Assembly (NCBI GenBank): GCA_900752785.1
Contig: CAADWP010000113.1
Span: 1-29,246 of the forward strand
Direction: 5' to 3'
DNA from: an uncultured Ruminococcus sp.
GTDB lineage: Bacteria > Bacillota > Clostridia > Oscillospirales > Ruminococcaceae
Length of the DNA: 29,246 nt
The first letter of the stretch is position 1. Every line of letters starts with the position of its first letter. The notes under the pieces are model-generated. The model saw only the letters and a program-made list of their open reading frames with translations. It made no database searches and was not told the origin of the DNA. The translations under genes were made by a program, and so were the position numbers. Positions 22,161-29,246 of this stretch are shown piece by piece.

Positions 22161-24359
22161 ATGGAATATCTCGAAAATCGTGAGCTTTCATGGCTCAGAT
22201 TCAACAAACGCGTACTTGAGGAGGCGTCTGCTCCCGAAACGCCGCTTCTTGAACGCCTTTCCTTTTCAGCGATATATCAAAGCAATCTCGACGAATTTTT
22301 TATGGTACGAGTTGGCTCGCTCACTGACGATGAAAAAACAAATAAAAATAAAAAGGACGGAAAATCAGGCATGACGCCGTCACAGCAGCTCGACGCTGTG
22401 TTTACCGCCGTAAGAAGGCTTCAACCCGCTGCAGAAGAGGCCTTCCGAAAAAATATGGATGACCTTGAAGCCTACGGCTTTACACAAGTGAGCTTTGATA
22501 CAGCCACCGATGAGGAACGCAGCTTTCTGGAGCTTTATTTTAAGCGGGAAATCAAGCCGTTTATCTCCGGTATTGCCGTCAATGACGCGCTGCCATTTCC
22601 CTTTCTGAAAAATAAGGAGCTTTATGCCGTTGTCCAGCTTGGCTCAAAGAAAAAAATATCTATCGGTATTATCCCACTTCAAAGCGAACATACAGAGCGA
22701 ATGATCCCTCTGAGCAGCGACGGAAAGCGTTTTATTCTCATGGAAGATGTTGTGCTTCACTTCGCTCATCTTATGTTCAAAAGCTACAAGGTCATCGACA
22801 GGGCAATTATCCGTGTAACAAGAAACGCTGATATTATGGTATCAGGCAGCGGCGCGGATTTCCGAAGCCGTATGGAAGAGCTTGTCGTAAAGCGCACAAA
22901 GCTTGCGCCGGTAAGACTTGAAATTTCCGATGATTTTTCCCGCGACGCTCTGGACTATATCTGTAAAAAGCTCAAGCTTAAGAATGTCCGTGTGTTTACT
23001 TCAAGAATTCCTCTTGATCTCTCGTACCTTTTTGCATTGCAGGATCTCTCAAATGAGCCTGAGCTTCATTATATTGCGCGCTCTCCGAGGAAATCATCCT
23101 CCTTCTCCGATACAAAGTCTATTTTCGCACAGGTCAAATCAAAGGATATGCTTTTAAGCTATCCCTTTGAATCTATGAATCTGACTTTTATAAAGCTTCT
23201 TCAGGAGGCTGCTGCCGATCCGAAAGTCACTTCAATTAAAATCACTCTTTACCGGCTTGCTAAGGGCAGCAAGGTTATTGACGCTCTGTGCGCCGCTGCG
23301 GAACAGGGGAAGGACGTCCTCGTAATGATCGAGCTTCGCGCCCGATTTGACGAAGCCAACAATATCGAATGGTCAAAGCATCTTCAAAAGGCAGGAGTTA
23401 AGGTGATATACGGCCCGCACGATTTCAAAGCTCATTCAAAGCTGCTCCTTATCACACGAAAGGCTCAGGGCGGCGGGTACGAATATCTGACACAAATCGG
23501 CACAGGCAACTACAACGAAAAGACCTCCTCCCTATATACCGATCTTATGCTCCTGACTGCCGACAGAATTATTGCTTCCGACGCTGAAAAAGTATTCGCC
23601 GCGCTATGCGGAGGAACTTTTGTCGAGGAAACCGAAAAGCTGATTGTCGCTCCGCTTTGTTTCAGAAACAAAATACTCGATATGGCGGATCAACAAATTG
23701 AAATTGCTAAAAACGGCGGCAGCGGTTATATTGCCGCTAAAATCAATTCTCTCAGCGATAACGCCATTATAGAAAAGCTTGTGGAAGCGTCGCAGGCAGG
23801 GGTCAAAATCGAATTGATAGTCCGCGGCATCTGCTGCCTTATCGCAGGCGTAGAAGGTTATACCGACAATATTACTGTAAGAAGCATTGTGGGACGCTTT
23901 CTTGAACACAGCAGGATCCTTATCTTCGGCGTTGAAGGCGCAGACCGAAAAATATTTATAGGCTCGGCTGACTATATGCCCAGAAATACTATACGCCGCG
24001 TTGAAGTTGCCGCTCCCATTGAAGACGAAAAGCTGAAAAAGCGCGTCAACGAAATGTTCCGCATAATGATGAGCGACAATGTAAAAGCGAGAGTAATGCT
24101 TTCCGACGGCAGCTACGTTCATGTTAAGCCTGCTGAAAACGAGGAACTTATCAACTCTCAGGAATATTTCTATGCGGAAGCCTACAAGCGTATCGAAACC
24201 AAGGAAAAACGCCGCAGACAGCTCTCCGAAAACCGTGAAAAAGCAGCGGCAAAGAAGAAAAGCACCTCAAAAAAAGCAGCGTCCAAAAGTAAAGGAACAT
24301 CAAAAGCCGACAGCGCAGCTCCCAAAAAACGCGGCAGATCGAAAAAAACCGAAAAATAA
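22161..24359 (+). CDS. ppk1: Polyphosphate kinase 1 with lysine-rich C-terminal tail
   Basis: Reversibly polymerises the gamma-phosphate of ATP into inorganic polyphosphate. Family signatures are seen in order: NRELSWLRFNKRVLEEA at the N-terminus, SNLDEFFMVRVGSL, the YPFESMN region, KVIYGPHDFKAHSKLLLI with the autophosphorylated histidine region, and RGICCLIAGVEG...SIVGRFLEHSRILIFG with the second conserved histidine. The catalytic part ends near residue 676. Residues 677-732 form an added tail rich in Lys, Arg, Ala and Ser (AAAKKKSTSKKAASKSK, KKRGRSKK), like bacterial histone H1-like tails. ATG 22161 (GGAG five bases upstream) is preferred to the ATG at 22137, which would put the ribosome site inside the frame. 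Confidence 0.95.
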   Translation: MEYLENRELSWLRFNKRVLEEASAPETPLLERLSFSAIYQSNLDEFFMVRVGSLTDDEKTNKNKKDGKSGMTPSQQLDAVFTAVRRLQPAAEEAFRKNMDDLEAYGFTQVSFDTATDEERSFLELYFKREIKPFISGIAVNDALPFPFLKNKELYAVVQLGSKKKISIGIIPLQSEHTERMIPLSSDGKRFILMEDVVLHFAHLMFKSYKVIDRAIIRVTRNADIMVSGSGADFRSRMEELVVKRTKLAPVRLEISDDFSRDALDYICKKLKLKNVRVFTSRIPLDLSYLFALQDLSNEPELHYIARSPRKSSSFSDTKSIFAQVKSKDMLLSYPFESMNLTFIKLLQEAAADPKVTSIKITLYRLAKGSKVIDALCAAAEQGKDVLVMIELRARFDEANNIEWSKHLQKAGVKVIYGPHDFKAHSKLLLITRKAQGGGYEYLTQIGTGNYNEKTSSLYTDLMLLTADRIIASDAEKVFAALCGGTFVEETEKLIVAPLCFRNKILDMADQQIEIAKNGGSGYIAAKINSLSDNAIIEKLVEASQAGVKIELIVRGICCLIAGVEGYTDNITVRSIVGRFLEHSRILIFGVEGADRKIFIGSADYMPRNTIRRVEVAAPIEDEKLKKRVNEMFRIMMSDNVKARVMLSDGSYVHVKPAENEELINSQEYFYAEAYKRIETKEKRRRQLSENREKAAAKKKSTSKKAASKSKGTSKADSAAPKKRGRSKKTEK

Positions 24360-24388
24360 GATAAAAATCAGCTTTTTCGTATAAACAC

Positions 24389-24417
24389 TTGAAAAATTAA
24401 TAAACTTATGGTATAAT
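24389..24417 (+). promoter_or_regulatory. Promoter of the phosphatidyltransferase gene
   Basis: TTGAAA (24389-24394), 17-base spacer, TATAAT (24412-24417) with TG extension. Predicted start near 24424, leader about 90 bases containing ACAAAAAGCA and TGCTTTATTTGT, a weak stem. Confidence 0.8.
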
Positions 24418-24512
24418 AGCAGTATTACATTTATAACGTCGTTTTTACAAAAAGCAAAATATGCTTTATTTGTAACAGAAAAATAAACTCTATCCGTTTT
24501 GAGGAACAAATA

Positions 24513-25154
24513 ATGATCGGTTACTATAATTATACTGTTATTCTTACATATGCAAGCCTTATTTCTTCGATATTCGGAGTCTTTCTTGCCCTCGGAGTCG
24601 ACGGCGGCCGCGCTCATCCCGAGTACGCTATAATATGCCTCATGATCTCGGGATTATGCGATATGTTCGACGGAAAGGTCGCTCGTACAAAAAAGGACAG
24701 AACCGAAGATGAAAAACAATTCGGAATCCAGATAGATTCGCTTTGCGACGCAGTATGCTTCGGTGTTCTTCCCGCAATAATAGGCTATTCGGTCGGCATG
24801 AAAAGCCTGGCTGATATTCCCATTCTCATAATATTTCCCCTCTGCGCAGTCATTAGACTTGCTTATTTCAATGTTGCCGAGGAGGACAGGCAAAAGAAAA
24901 CCGATGATGTACGAAAGGTCTACGAGGGACTTCCGGTGACAAGCGTCGCACTTATTCTGCCTCTGCTTTACAGCTTTCATAAAGACATAGGCAGCGAGCT
25001 TTTCCCTGTAGTTTACGGAATCGCGCTCTTTCTTATCGCACTTGCTTTTATTACCCGTTTTAAAGTCAAAAAGCCAAGCATGAAAACTATGCTCTGCTTT
25101 ATCGGAATCGGTGCTGCCGAGCTTGTTTGGATGCTATATAAAACAAAATTTTAA
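24513..25154 (+). CDS. pssA: CDP-alcohol phosphatidyltransferase, probably phosphatidylserine synthase
   Basis: Integral membrane enzyme of the CDP-OH_P_transf family. The catalytic signature D-x2-DG-x2-AR-x(n)-G-x3-D-x3-D is complete: [10 protein letters not shown] (residues 49-58) and [10 protein letters not shown] (70-79). About six hydrophobic helices follow. The position of the motif, the 213-residue length and the [15 protein letters not shown] continuation fit class II phosphatidylserine synthases (CDP-diacylglycerol-serine O-phosphatidyltransferase) better than PgsA, but substrate is inferred. GAGGA lies eight bases before the ATG. No phosphatidylserine decarboxylase gene is adjacent. 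Confidence 0.85.
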   Translation: MIGYYNYTVILTYASLISSIFGVFLALGVDGGRAHPEYAIICLMISGLCDMFDGKVARTKKDRTEDEKQFGIQIDSLCDAVCFGVLPAIIGYSVGMKSLADIPILIIFPLCAVIRLAYFNVAEEDRQKKTDDVRKVYEGLPVTSVALILPLLYSFHKDIGSELFPVVYGIALFLIALAFITRFKVKKPSMKTMLCFIGIGAAELVWMLYKTKF

Positions 25155-25158
25155 ATTA

Positions 25159-25192
25159 AGGGCCTGTCCGCAAATCTCACGGGGACAGGTTC
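25159..25192. repeat. Family A remnant: two terminal repeats without interior
   Basis: GGGCCTGTCCGCAAATCT followed directly by CACGGGGACAGGTTC, flanked by TTA on both sides (25156-25158 and 25193-25195). The arms match the ends of the 161-bp family A copies and form a 7-bp CCTGTCC/GGACAGG hairpin. It lies between the phosphatidyltransferase stop and the RNase HI ribosome binding site and may act as a small hairpin in the transcript. Confidence 0.6.
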
Positions 25193-25212
25193 TTATTGAT
25201 GAGGTGTTTTTT

Positions 25213-25653
25213 ATTAAAACCGTTGAAATATTTACAGACGGAGCTTGCAGCGGCAATCCCGGTCCGGGAGGCTATGGAGTCGTTCTGCGCTTCGGCACAA
25301 TTGAAAAAGAGCTTTCCGGAGGCGCACCCGAAACGACAAATAACCGCATGGAGCTGCTCGGCGTAATTACCGGACTTTCCGCTCTTAAAGAGCCATGCCG
25401 CGTAATTCTCACAACTGACAGCAAATATGTGGTTGACAGTATAACAAAAGGCTGGGTCTACGGCTGGAAAAAAAGGGGCTGGATAAAATCGGACAAAAAG
25501 CCAGCGCTGAACGTTGACCTTTGGGAACAGCTTCTGCCGCTTATTGAAAAACATGAGGTGACATTTAATTGGGTCAAGGGTCATGCCGGTCATCCCGAAA
25601 ACGAACGCTGCGATCGGCTTGCCGTTGCGCAGCGTGACAAATATTCGCATTAA
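25213..25653 (+). CDS. rnhA: Ribonuclease HI, apparently starting at ATT
   Basis: Degrades the RNA strand of RNA-DNA hybrids. All four catalytic acids are present: Asp9 ([15 protein letters not shown]), Glu47 (NNRMELLG), Asp69 (LTTDSKYVV) and Asp134 (NERCDRLA), with the [14 protein letters not shown] loop. Length from this start is 146 residues, normal for the family. Homologues begin M-K-x-V-E-I-F-T-D-G; here the methionine position is ATT (25213), with GAGGTG six bases upstream at an ideal distance. No in-frame ATG fits. The alternative GTG at 25204 lies inside that ribosome site and adds three residues. It follows the phosphatidyltransferase gene by about 58 bases and probably shares its transcript. 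Confidence 0.92.
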   Translation: MKTVEIFTDGACSGNPGPGGYGVVLRFGTIEKELSGGAPETTNNRMELLGVITGLSALKEPCRVILTTDSKYVVDSITKGWVYGWKKRGWIKSDKKPALNVDLWEQLLPLIEKHEVTFNWVKGHAGHPENERCDRLAVAQRDKYSH

Positions 25654-25667
25654 ACGGAGGCTCTCCA

Positions 25668-26627
25668 TTGGACTCATTTACAAACAATCTTGTGTTCAGC
25701 TTAAATGCTACCATTCCGGTCTTTATGATGATGGCATTCGGGTGGTTCGTAAAAAAAACAGAGCTGCTTGACAGCCACTCGACCGCTCAAATAAATCGTT
25801 TCGTTTTCAAGGCTCTGCTGCCGGCGCTGTTGTTTATGGATCTCTCCACGGCAGATTTCCATTCTGTCTGGGACGGAAAATTTGTTTTATTCTGTATAAC
25901 CGCAACGCTCCTCAGCGTAAGTATTGCGTTTTTGTTTTCACTTATCCACAAGGATAAGGCAGAACGCGGTGAGATAATTCAGGCTTCCTACCGCAGCAGC
26001 GCCGCTATACTCGGAATCGCCTTCGTTAATAACATTTACGGCAAGGCAACTATGGCTGCACTGATGATCGTCGGAACCGTCCCGGTCTACAATATTATCG
26101 CCGTTATCGCCCTTTCACTTACTTCTCCGAACAGGGACGGATGCAGCGGAAAGGCTCTGGCTGTAAACACCGTTAAGGAAATTCTGAAAAACCCGATAAT
26201 ACTTGGTATAGCTGCCGGAATCCTCTGGTCGGTTATCGGAATCCCTCAGCCGGTTATCCTTTCAAAATCAATTTCCTACCTCGGAAATATGGCTACCCCG
26301 CTGTCTCTTATTGCTTTGGGAGCTTCGTTCAGCTTCAGCGACACTAAAGGAAAAGTTTCCGTTACAATAGGGATAGCTTTTATTAAACTTGTACTGTTCT
26401 GCGGAATTTTTCTTCCGATCGCCGCAAAGCTTGGCTTTAGGGACGAAAAGCTTATCGCTATTCTCGTCATGCTCGGAAGCGCAACTACGGGAAGCTGCTT
26501 CGTTATGTCAAAAAACTTCGGGCATAAAGGCATGATAACAGCTTTTGCCGTCATGCTAACTACACTGTGCAGCGCATTTACCCTGACTGCATGGCTGTTT
26601 ATTCTTAAATCACTCAAGCTTATCTAA
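25668..26627 (+). CDS. AEC family permease (auxin efflux carrier/malate permease-like)
   Basis: A 319-residue membrane protein with about ten hydrophobic helices of the AEC (Mem_trans) family, whose bacterial members export or import malonate, malate or other organic anions; the substrate here is not predictable. Seen: an N-terminal pair (IPVFMMMAFGWFVKKTELL), QINRFVFKALLPALLFMDL, the KNPIILGIAAGILWSVIGI turn between the two halves, GNMATPLSLIALGASF, and a C-terminal pair (MITAFAVMLTTLCSAFTL). Translation starts at TTG 25668, with GGAGG eight bases upstream. It follows rnhA by 14 bases, so it is likely in the same operon. Confidence 0.88.
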   Translation: MDSFTNNLVFSLNATIPVFMMMAFGWFVKKTELLDSHSTAQINRFVFKALLPALLFMDLSTADFHSVWDGKFVLFCITATLLSVSIAFLFSLIHKDKAERGEIIQASYRSSAAILGIAFVNNIYGKATMAALMIVGTVPVYNIIAVIALSLTSPNRDGCSGKALAVNTVKEILKNPIILGIAAGILWSVIGIPQPVILSKSISYLGNMATPLSLIALGASFSFSDTKGKVSVTIGIAFIKLVLFCGIFLPIAAKLGFRDEKLIAILVMLGSATTGSCFVMSKNFGHKGMITAFAVMLTTLCSAFTLTAWLFILKSLKLI

Positions 26628-26668
26628 TAACAAAAACAAAACTTGTTCTGAAAACTATGTGAAATTTA

Positions 26669-26697
26669 TTGCATTCGTCAAATAAATGTGGTAAAAT
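26669..26697 (+). promoter_or_regulatory. Promoter of the LRR surface protein genes
   Basis: TTGCAT (26669-26674), 17-base spacer, TAAAAT (26692-26697) with a TG extension. Predicted start near 26704 gives a leader of about 95 bases that contains a perfect hairpin. Confidence 0.6.
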
Positions 26698-26729
26698 AAA
26701 TGTGATCTACAGACTTGAAAATATGTCCG

Positions 26730-26757
26730 GAAAACTGTTTTTTCAACAACAGTTTTC
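26730..26757 (+). promoter_or_regulatory. Perfect hairpin in the LRR gene leader
   Basis: GAAAACTGTT (26730-26739) pairs perfectly with AACAGTTTTC (26748-26757) around an 8-base loop, 41 bases before the start codon. No U-tract follows, so a terminator is unlikely; RNA stability or regulation is possible. Confidence 0.4.
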
Positions 26758-26798
26758 GATATACTCGCCGTGTCATATACGGCAGAACGGAGAATACT

Positions 26799-29000
26799 AT
26801 GAAAATACACAAAAAAACAGCCGCTTTTCTTGCAGCGTTGACGATATTCGCTCCTTTAACCGCGCCCTGCGGATATGCCTATGCCGATAATGAGGAGACT
26901 ACCGCTGCCTCCGAGCCGTCGTCGGAAAATCAGAACGATCTTGTAACCTCAGGAGCTTTCTCCTATTCTGTTCTCAGCGAAGGAAAAATATCTATTGAAA
27001 ATTGCACCGCGACCGATAAGGAGCTTGTCATTCCGGAATCTATCGACGGTCTTACCGTTACCGAACTTGGCAAAAAAGCTTTCGGCAGCGATAATGAAAA
27101 GTGTGCTTTTGAAACGATCTCCCTGCCTGCAACAATAGAATATATATCGGCTGAAAATCCATTCGTTTTTTGTGAAAAGCTTTCAGCTATAACAGTTGAC
27201 TCTGCAAATAAAAATTATACTGCCGAAGATGGGATTCTCTATTCTAAGGATAAAAAGAAACTTATTTGCTATCCTATCAATAAAAGCGGAACCGGCTTCA
27301 CTCTCCCTGAAGAAGTTACGGAATTGGGTACGGCTTCCCTTTATAACACAGGTCTTTCCGATATAAAGCTCCCTTCGTCTCTTAATAAAGCCGGCAGAAA
27401 CGCTTTTAGCCATAATTATAAGCTTACTTCTATTGATATGAGCAAAACAAGCCTCGCTTCCATAGGAGATCTGGCATTTGCCGACTGCTCATCACTCAGC
27501 GAAGTGCTTCTGCCCGATTCGCTTAACGAGATCGGCAACGGCGCGTTCATGAACTGCAAAAAACTGGAGGAAATCACACTGCCGCCTAATCTTTCTATTG
27601 TAGGACAAAGCGCCTTTATAAACACGGGCATGAGCAAGATCACTGTTCCCGCGTCCGTTACAGAAATTGGATACAGCGCTTTCGGATACTCTATAGACGA
27701 AAGCGGCAACGAAACAGCAGATAAAAATTTTGTAATTATCGGTACGTACGGCTCGGCAGCTCATCGGTACTGCACCGATTTCGATACGGATTACGACTAC
27801 AAAAACAACTTTACCTTTAAGACTGAGGAACAAATTGCGGAGGAGGAAGAGCTTCTTGCCCTTGAACGGGTCACTGAGGGCAACTATGAATACGCTCTCA
27901 TTAACGGAGAGGCTGTTATTACTTTTTGCATCGCTACCGACAAAGTCCTAAACGTCCCCGAAACGCTCGGCGGCGCGCCTGTTGTGGGAATTTATCCTGT
28001 CGCATTCCAGCCCTGCGGTTCAGAAGAGATCATAATTCCCGAAACTGTAAAATATATTCGTGAAATGGCTTTTTACAGTTGTTCATATGTTAAGAAGCTC
28101 ACTCTTCCCCAAAGCCTTGAATCAATAGGCAACAATGCCTTTGATAACTGTGCGGCTCTCGAGGAGATCAATATGGGCGGTGCTTCAAAGATAGGCGCCA
28201 ACGTCTTTATAGACTGTACCTCTCTTAAAACGGTGACGATCCCGGGAAAATGCACCTCTATAGACGGTGTCGCGCCATTTGCATACTGTGTTGCTCTTGA
28301 GGAGATCAATGTTGCCGAGGGCGACGGAAGCTATGCTTCCGTAGACGGCGTGCTCATGAATAAGGACAAAACCGAGCTTATCGCTTATCCTGCCGCTCGT
28401 CCCTGCAAGTCCTACAAAATGCCTGATTCCGTAAAAAAGGTGCGATCCTATGCCTTTCCGGACTGCACTGTTCTCGAGGACGTCGTGCTTTCAAAAAATC
28501 TTACCGAAATTCAGGAATACGCTTTCTACGGGTGTCTCTCTCTAAAATCCTTCCGAGCCTATAAAAAGCTGGAAACTATAGGGAATTTCGCTTTTGGCTA
28601 CAGCATCAACAATAATGCCGATACCCAGAATAACGAAGCCGAAGACATTCTTGTTGACGGATTCAAGCTCTATGCCCCCAAAAAATCAGCGGCTTATAAC
28701 TTTGGCAAGGACAACGGCATGGATGTTATCACCAACACGATCCGCATCGGAAGCAAAAACATCCGCGTCGATATGCTGGGAATTATCGGAGGTTTTGCGG
28801 CGGCTGTTATTATTTCATTTATCGGAGTATTTGCCGGAAAGAAGCTCAGAAGAAAAAAGGAATCTGAAAACCTTTCCAATATCAAGGAAAAAGCTGATGA
28901 AAATTGCAAATCAAAAGAAGCTGATAAGGCGGATAAGACCGATGATGCAGCATTGATTGGAGAAAATCAGGAAGGAACAGACAATGACAATGAAGCTTAA
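26799..29000 (+). CDS. Surface LRR_5 (BspA-like) protein with signal peptide and C-terminal membrane anchor
   Basis: A 733-residue exported protein. The signal peptide (KIHKK then AAFLAALTIFAPL) is probably cleaved after AYA (about residue 31), followed by a Glu/Ser/Thr-rich linker. The body holds two blocks of BspA-type leucine-rich repeats with the pattern 'aF..C..L..I.LP.sl..IG..AF', for example AFADCSSLSEVLLPDSL and AFDNCAALEEINM. Each block opens with a similar strand module (GAFSYSVLSEGKISIENCTATDKELVIPE-like, repeated near residue 360 as GNYEYALINGEAVI). A helix at 659-680 (IIGGFAAAVIISFIGVFAG) with KKLRRKKE and a charged tail anchors it in the membrane with the LRR outside. ATG 26799 has GGAGA five bases upstream; the frame is open further 5' but includes the promoter-proximal hairpin. 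Such proteins commonly mediate adhesion or binding; the ligand is unknown. Confidence 0.9.
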   Translation: MKIHKKTAAFLAALTIFAPLTAPCGYAYADNEETTAASEPSSENQNDLVTSGAFSYSVLSEGKISIENCTATDKELVIPESIDGLTVTELGKKAFGSDNEKCAFETISLPATIEYISAENPFVFCEKLSAITVDSANKNYTAEDGILYSKDKKKLICYPINKSGTGFTLPEEVTELGTASLYNTGLSDIKLPSSLNKAGRNAFSHNYKLTSIDMSKTSLASIGDLAFADCSSLSEVLLPDSLNEIGNGAFMNCKKLEEITLPPNLSIVGQSAFINTGMSKITVPASVTEIGYSAFGYSIDESGNETADKNFVIIGTYGSAAHRYCTDFDTDYDYKNNFTFKTEEQIAEEEELLALERVTEGNYEYALINGEAVITFCIATDKVLNVPETLGGAPVVGIYPVAFQPCGSEEIIIPETVKYIREMAFYSCSYVKKLTLPQSLESIGNNAFDNCAALEEINMGGASKIGANVFIDCTSLKTVTIPGKCTSIDGVAPFAYCVALEEINVAEGDGSYASVDGVLMNKDKTELIAYPAARPCKSYKMPDSVKKVRSYAFPDCTVLEDVVLSKNLTEIQEYAFYGCLSLKSFRAYKKLETIGNFAFGYSINNNADTQNNEAEDILVDGFKLYAPKKSAAYNFGKDNGMDVITNTIRIGSKNIRVDMLGIIGGFAAAVIISFIGVFAGKKLRRKKESENLSNIKEKADENCKSKEADKADKTDDAALIGENQEGTDNDNEA

Positions 29001-29246
29001 AAGAATCTTTGCAGCTTTTTTTACATCTGCTGCAATAATATTTAACGCCGCGGCGATTCCGGTAAATGCAGACAGTCTTGACGGTCCTACGGAAGTAATT
29101 ACCGACGGCTCATTTGAATACGAAAGAGTCGAAGGAGGATACGTTATAAAAAAATGTACTGCCTCGATTATAACAAAAATCCCCGACGTACAGAACGGCG
29201 TCCGCATTATCGGTATTGGAGACGAAGCCTTTTCAGGAAACGGCTC
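28984..29246 (+). CDS. Second LRR_5-type exported protein, N-terminal fragment cut by window end
   Basis: The frame opens at ATG 28984 (AAGGA seven bases upstream; a second ATG at 28990) inside the last 17 bases of the previous gene and stays open to the window end (87 codons). A signal peptide is clear: KLKRIF then AAFFTSAAIIFNAAA, with a likely cleavage after VNA. It is followed by GSFEYERVEGGYVIKKCTA and RIIGIGDEAFSGNG, matching the module that opens each LRR block in the preceding protein. It is therefore a tandem, translationally coupled paralogue. The rest lies outside the window. Confidence 0.85.
   Translation, partial: MTMKLKRIFAAFFTSAAIIFNAAAIPVNADSLDGPTEVITDGSFEYERVEGGYVIKKCTASIITKIPDVQNGVRIIGIGDEAFSGNG

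Noticed and set aside
26730..26757. Intrinsic terminator before the LRR gene
   Set aside because: The hairpin is perfect but AT-rich and is not followed by a U-tract.

Overview
The window looks like a chromosomal stretch of an anaerobic, moderately low-GC Bacillota, most likely a gut or rumen Oscillospiraceae (Ruminococcus-like) species. This is inferred from purine-rich Shine-Dalgarno sites, TTGAnA-N17-TATAAT promoters, a pyruvate formate-lyase operon, paired M16 peptidases next to lgt, and BspA-like LRR surface proteins. No rRNA, tRNA, CRISPR array, prophage or transposase gene was seen. Taxon assignment is inference; no search was run.

Layout. Positions 263-2262 (+) hold a ktrB-ktrA potassium uptake pair ending in a strong hairpin. 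Positions 5013-2453 (-) hold the most unusual locus: pyruvate formate-lyase split into a catalytic core ORF, a 77-aa Cys-containing small ORF, and a separate 79-aa glycyl-radical domain, each with its own ribosome binding site. Positions 9247-5263 (-) hold a cardiolipin synthase, a TraB/GumN-type lipoprotein and an AI-2E-family permease. Positions 9475-9969 (+) hold an unidentified helical protein behind a consensus promoter and a structured repeat. Positions 18884-10252 (-) read M16 peptidase-like, M16 peptidase, lgt, (repeat element), folD, then a large soluble hybrid histidine kinase; the first three genes are joined by TAATG stop/start overlaps. A four-helix membrane protein of unknown role lies at 20151-19162 (-). 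From 20825 to the end everything is on the plus strand: uridine-kinase-like P-loop kinase, polyphosphate kinase, CDP-alcohol phosphatidyltransferase, RNase HI, AEC permease and two LRR proteins, the last cut by the window edge.

Three families of short palindromic repeats occupy the intergenic spaces. Family A is a 161-bp element with terminal inverted repeats and TTA on both flanks (full copies 14868-15028 and 20311-20471, a diverged inverted copy about 20591-20792, a 34-bp end-to-end remnant at 25159-25192, possibly a relative at the left edge). Family B is a GGCAAC...GTTGCC palindrome (about 91-143, 2349-2415, 7613-7664). Family C is a roughly 120-140 bp multi-hairpin element whose two copies (9341-9457 and 21838-21971) show paired base changes that preserve the stems.

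Themes: anaerobic pyruvate cleavage to acetyl-CoA and formate (split PFL), one-carbon metabolism that can use formate-derived units (folD), membrane phospholipid synthesis (cls, pssA-like), lipoprotein maturation (lgt), polyphosphate metabolism (ppk1), ion and solute transport, and cell-surface LRR proteins.
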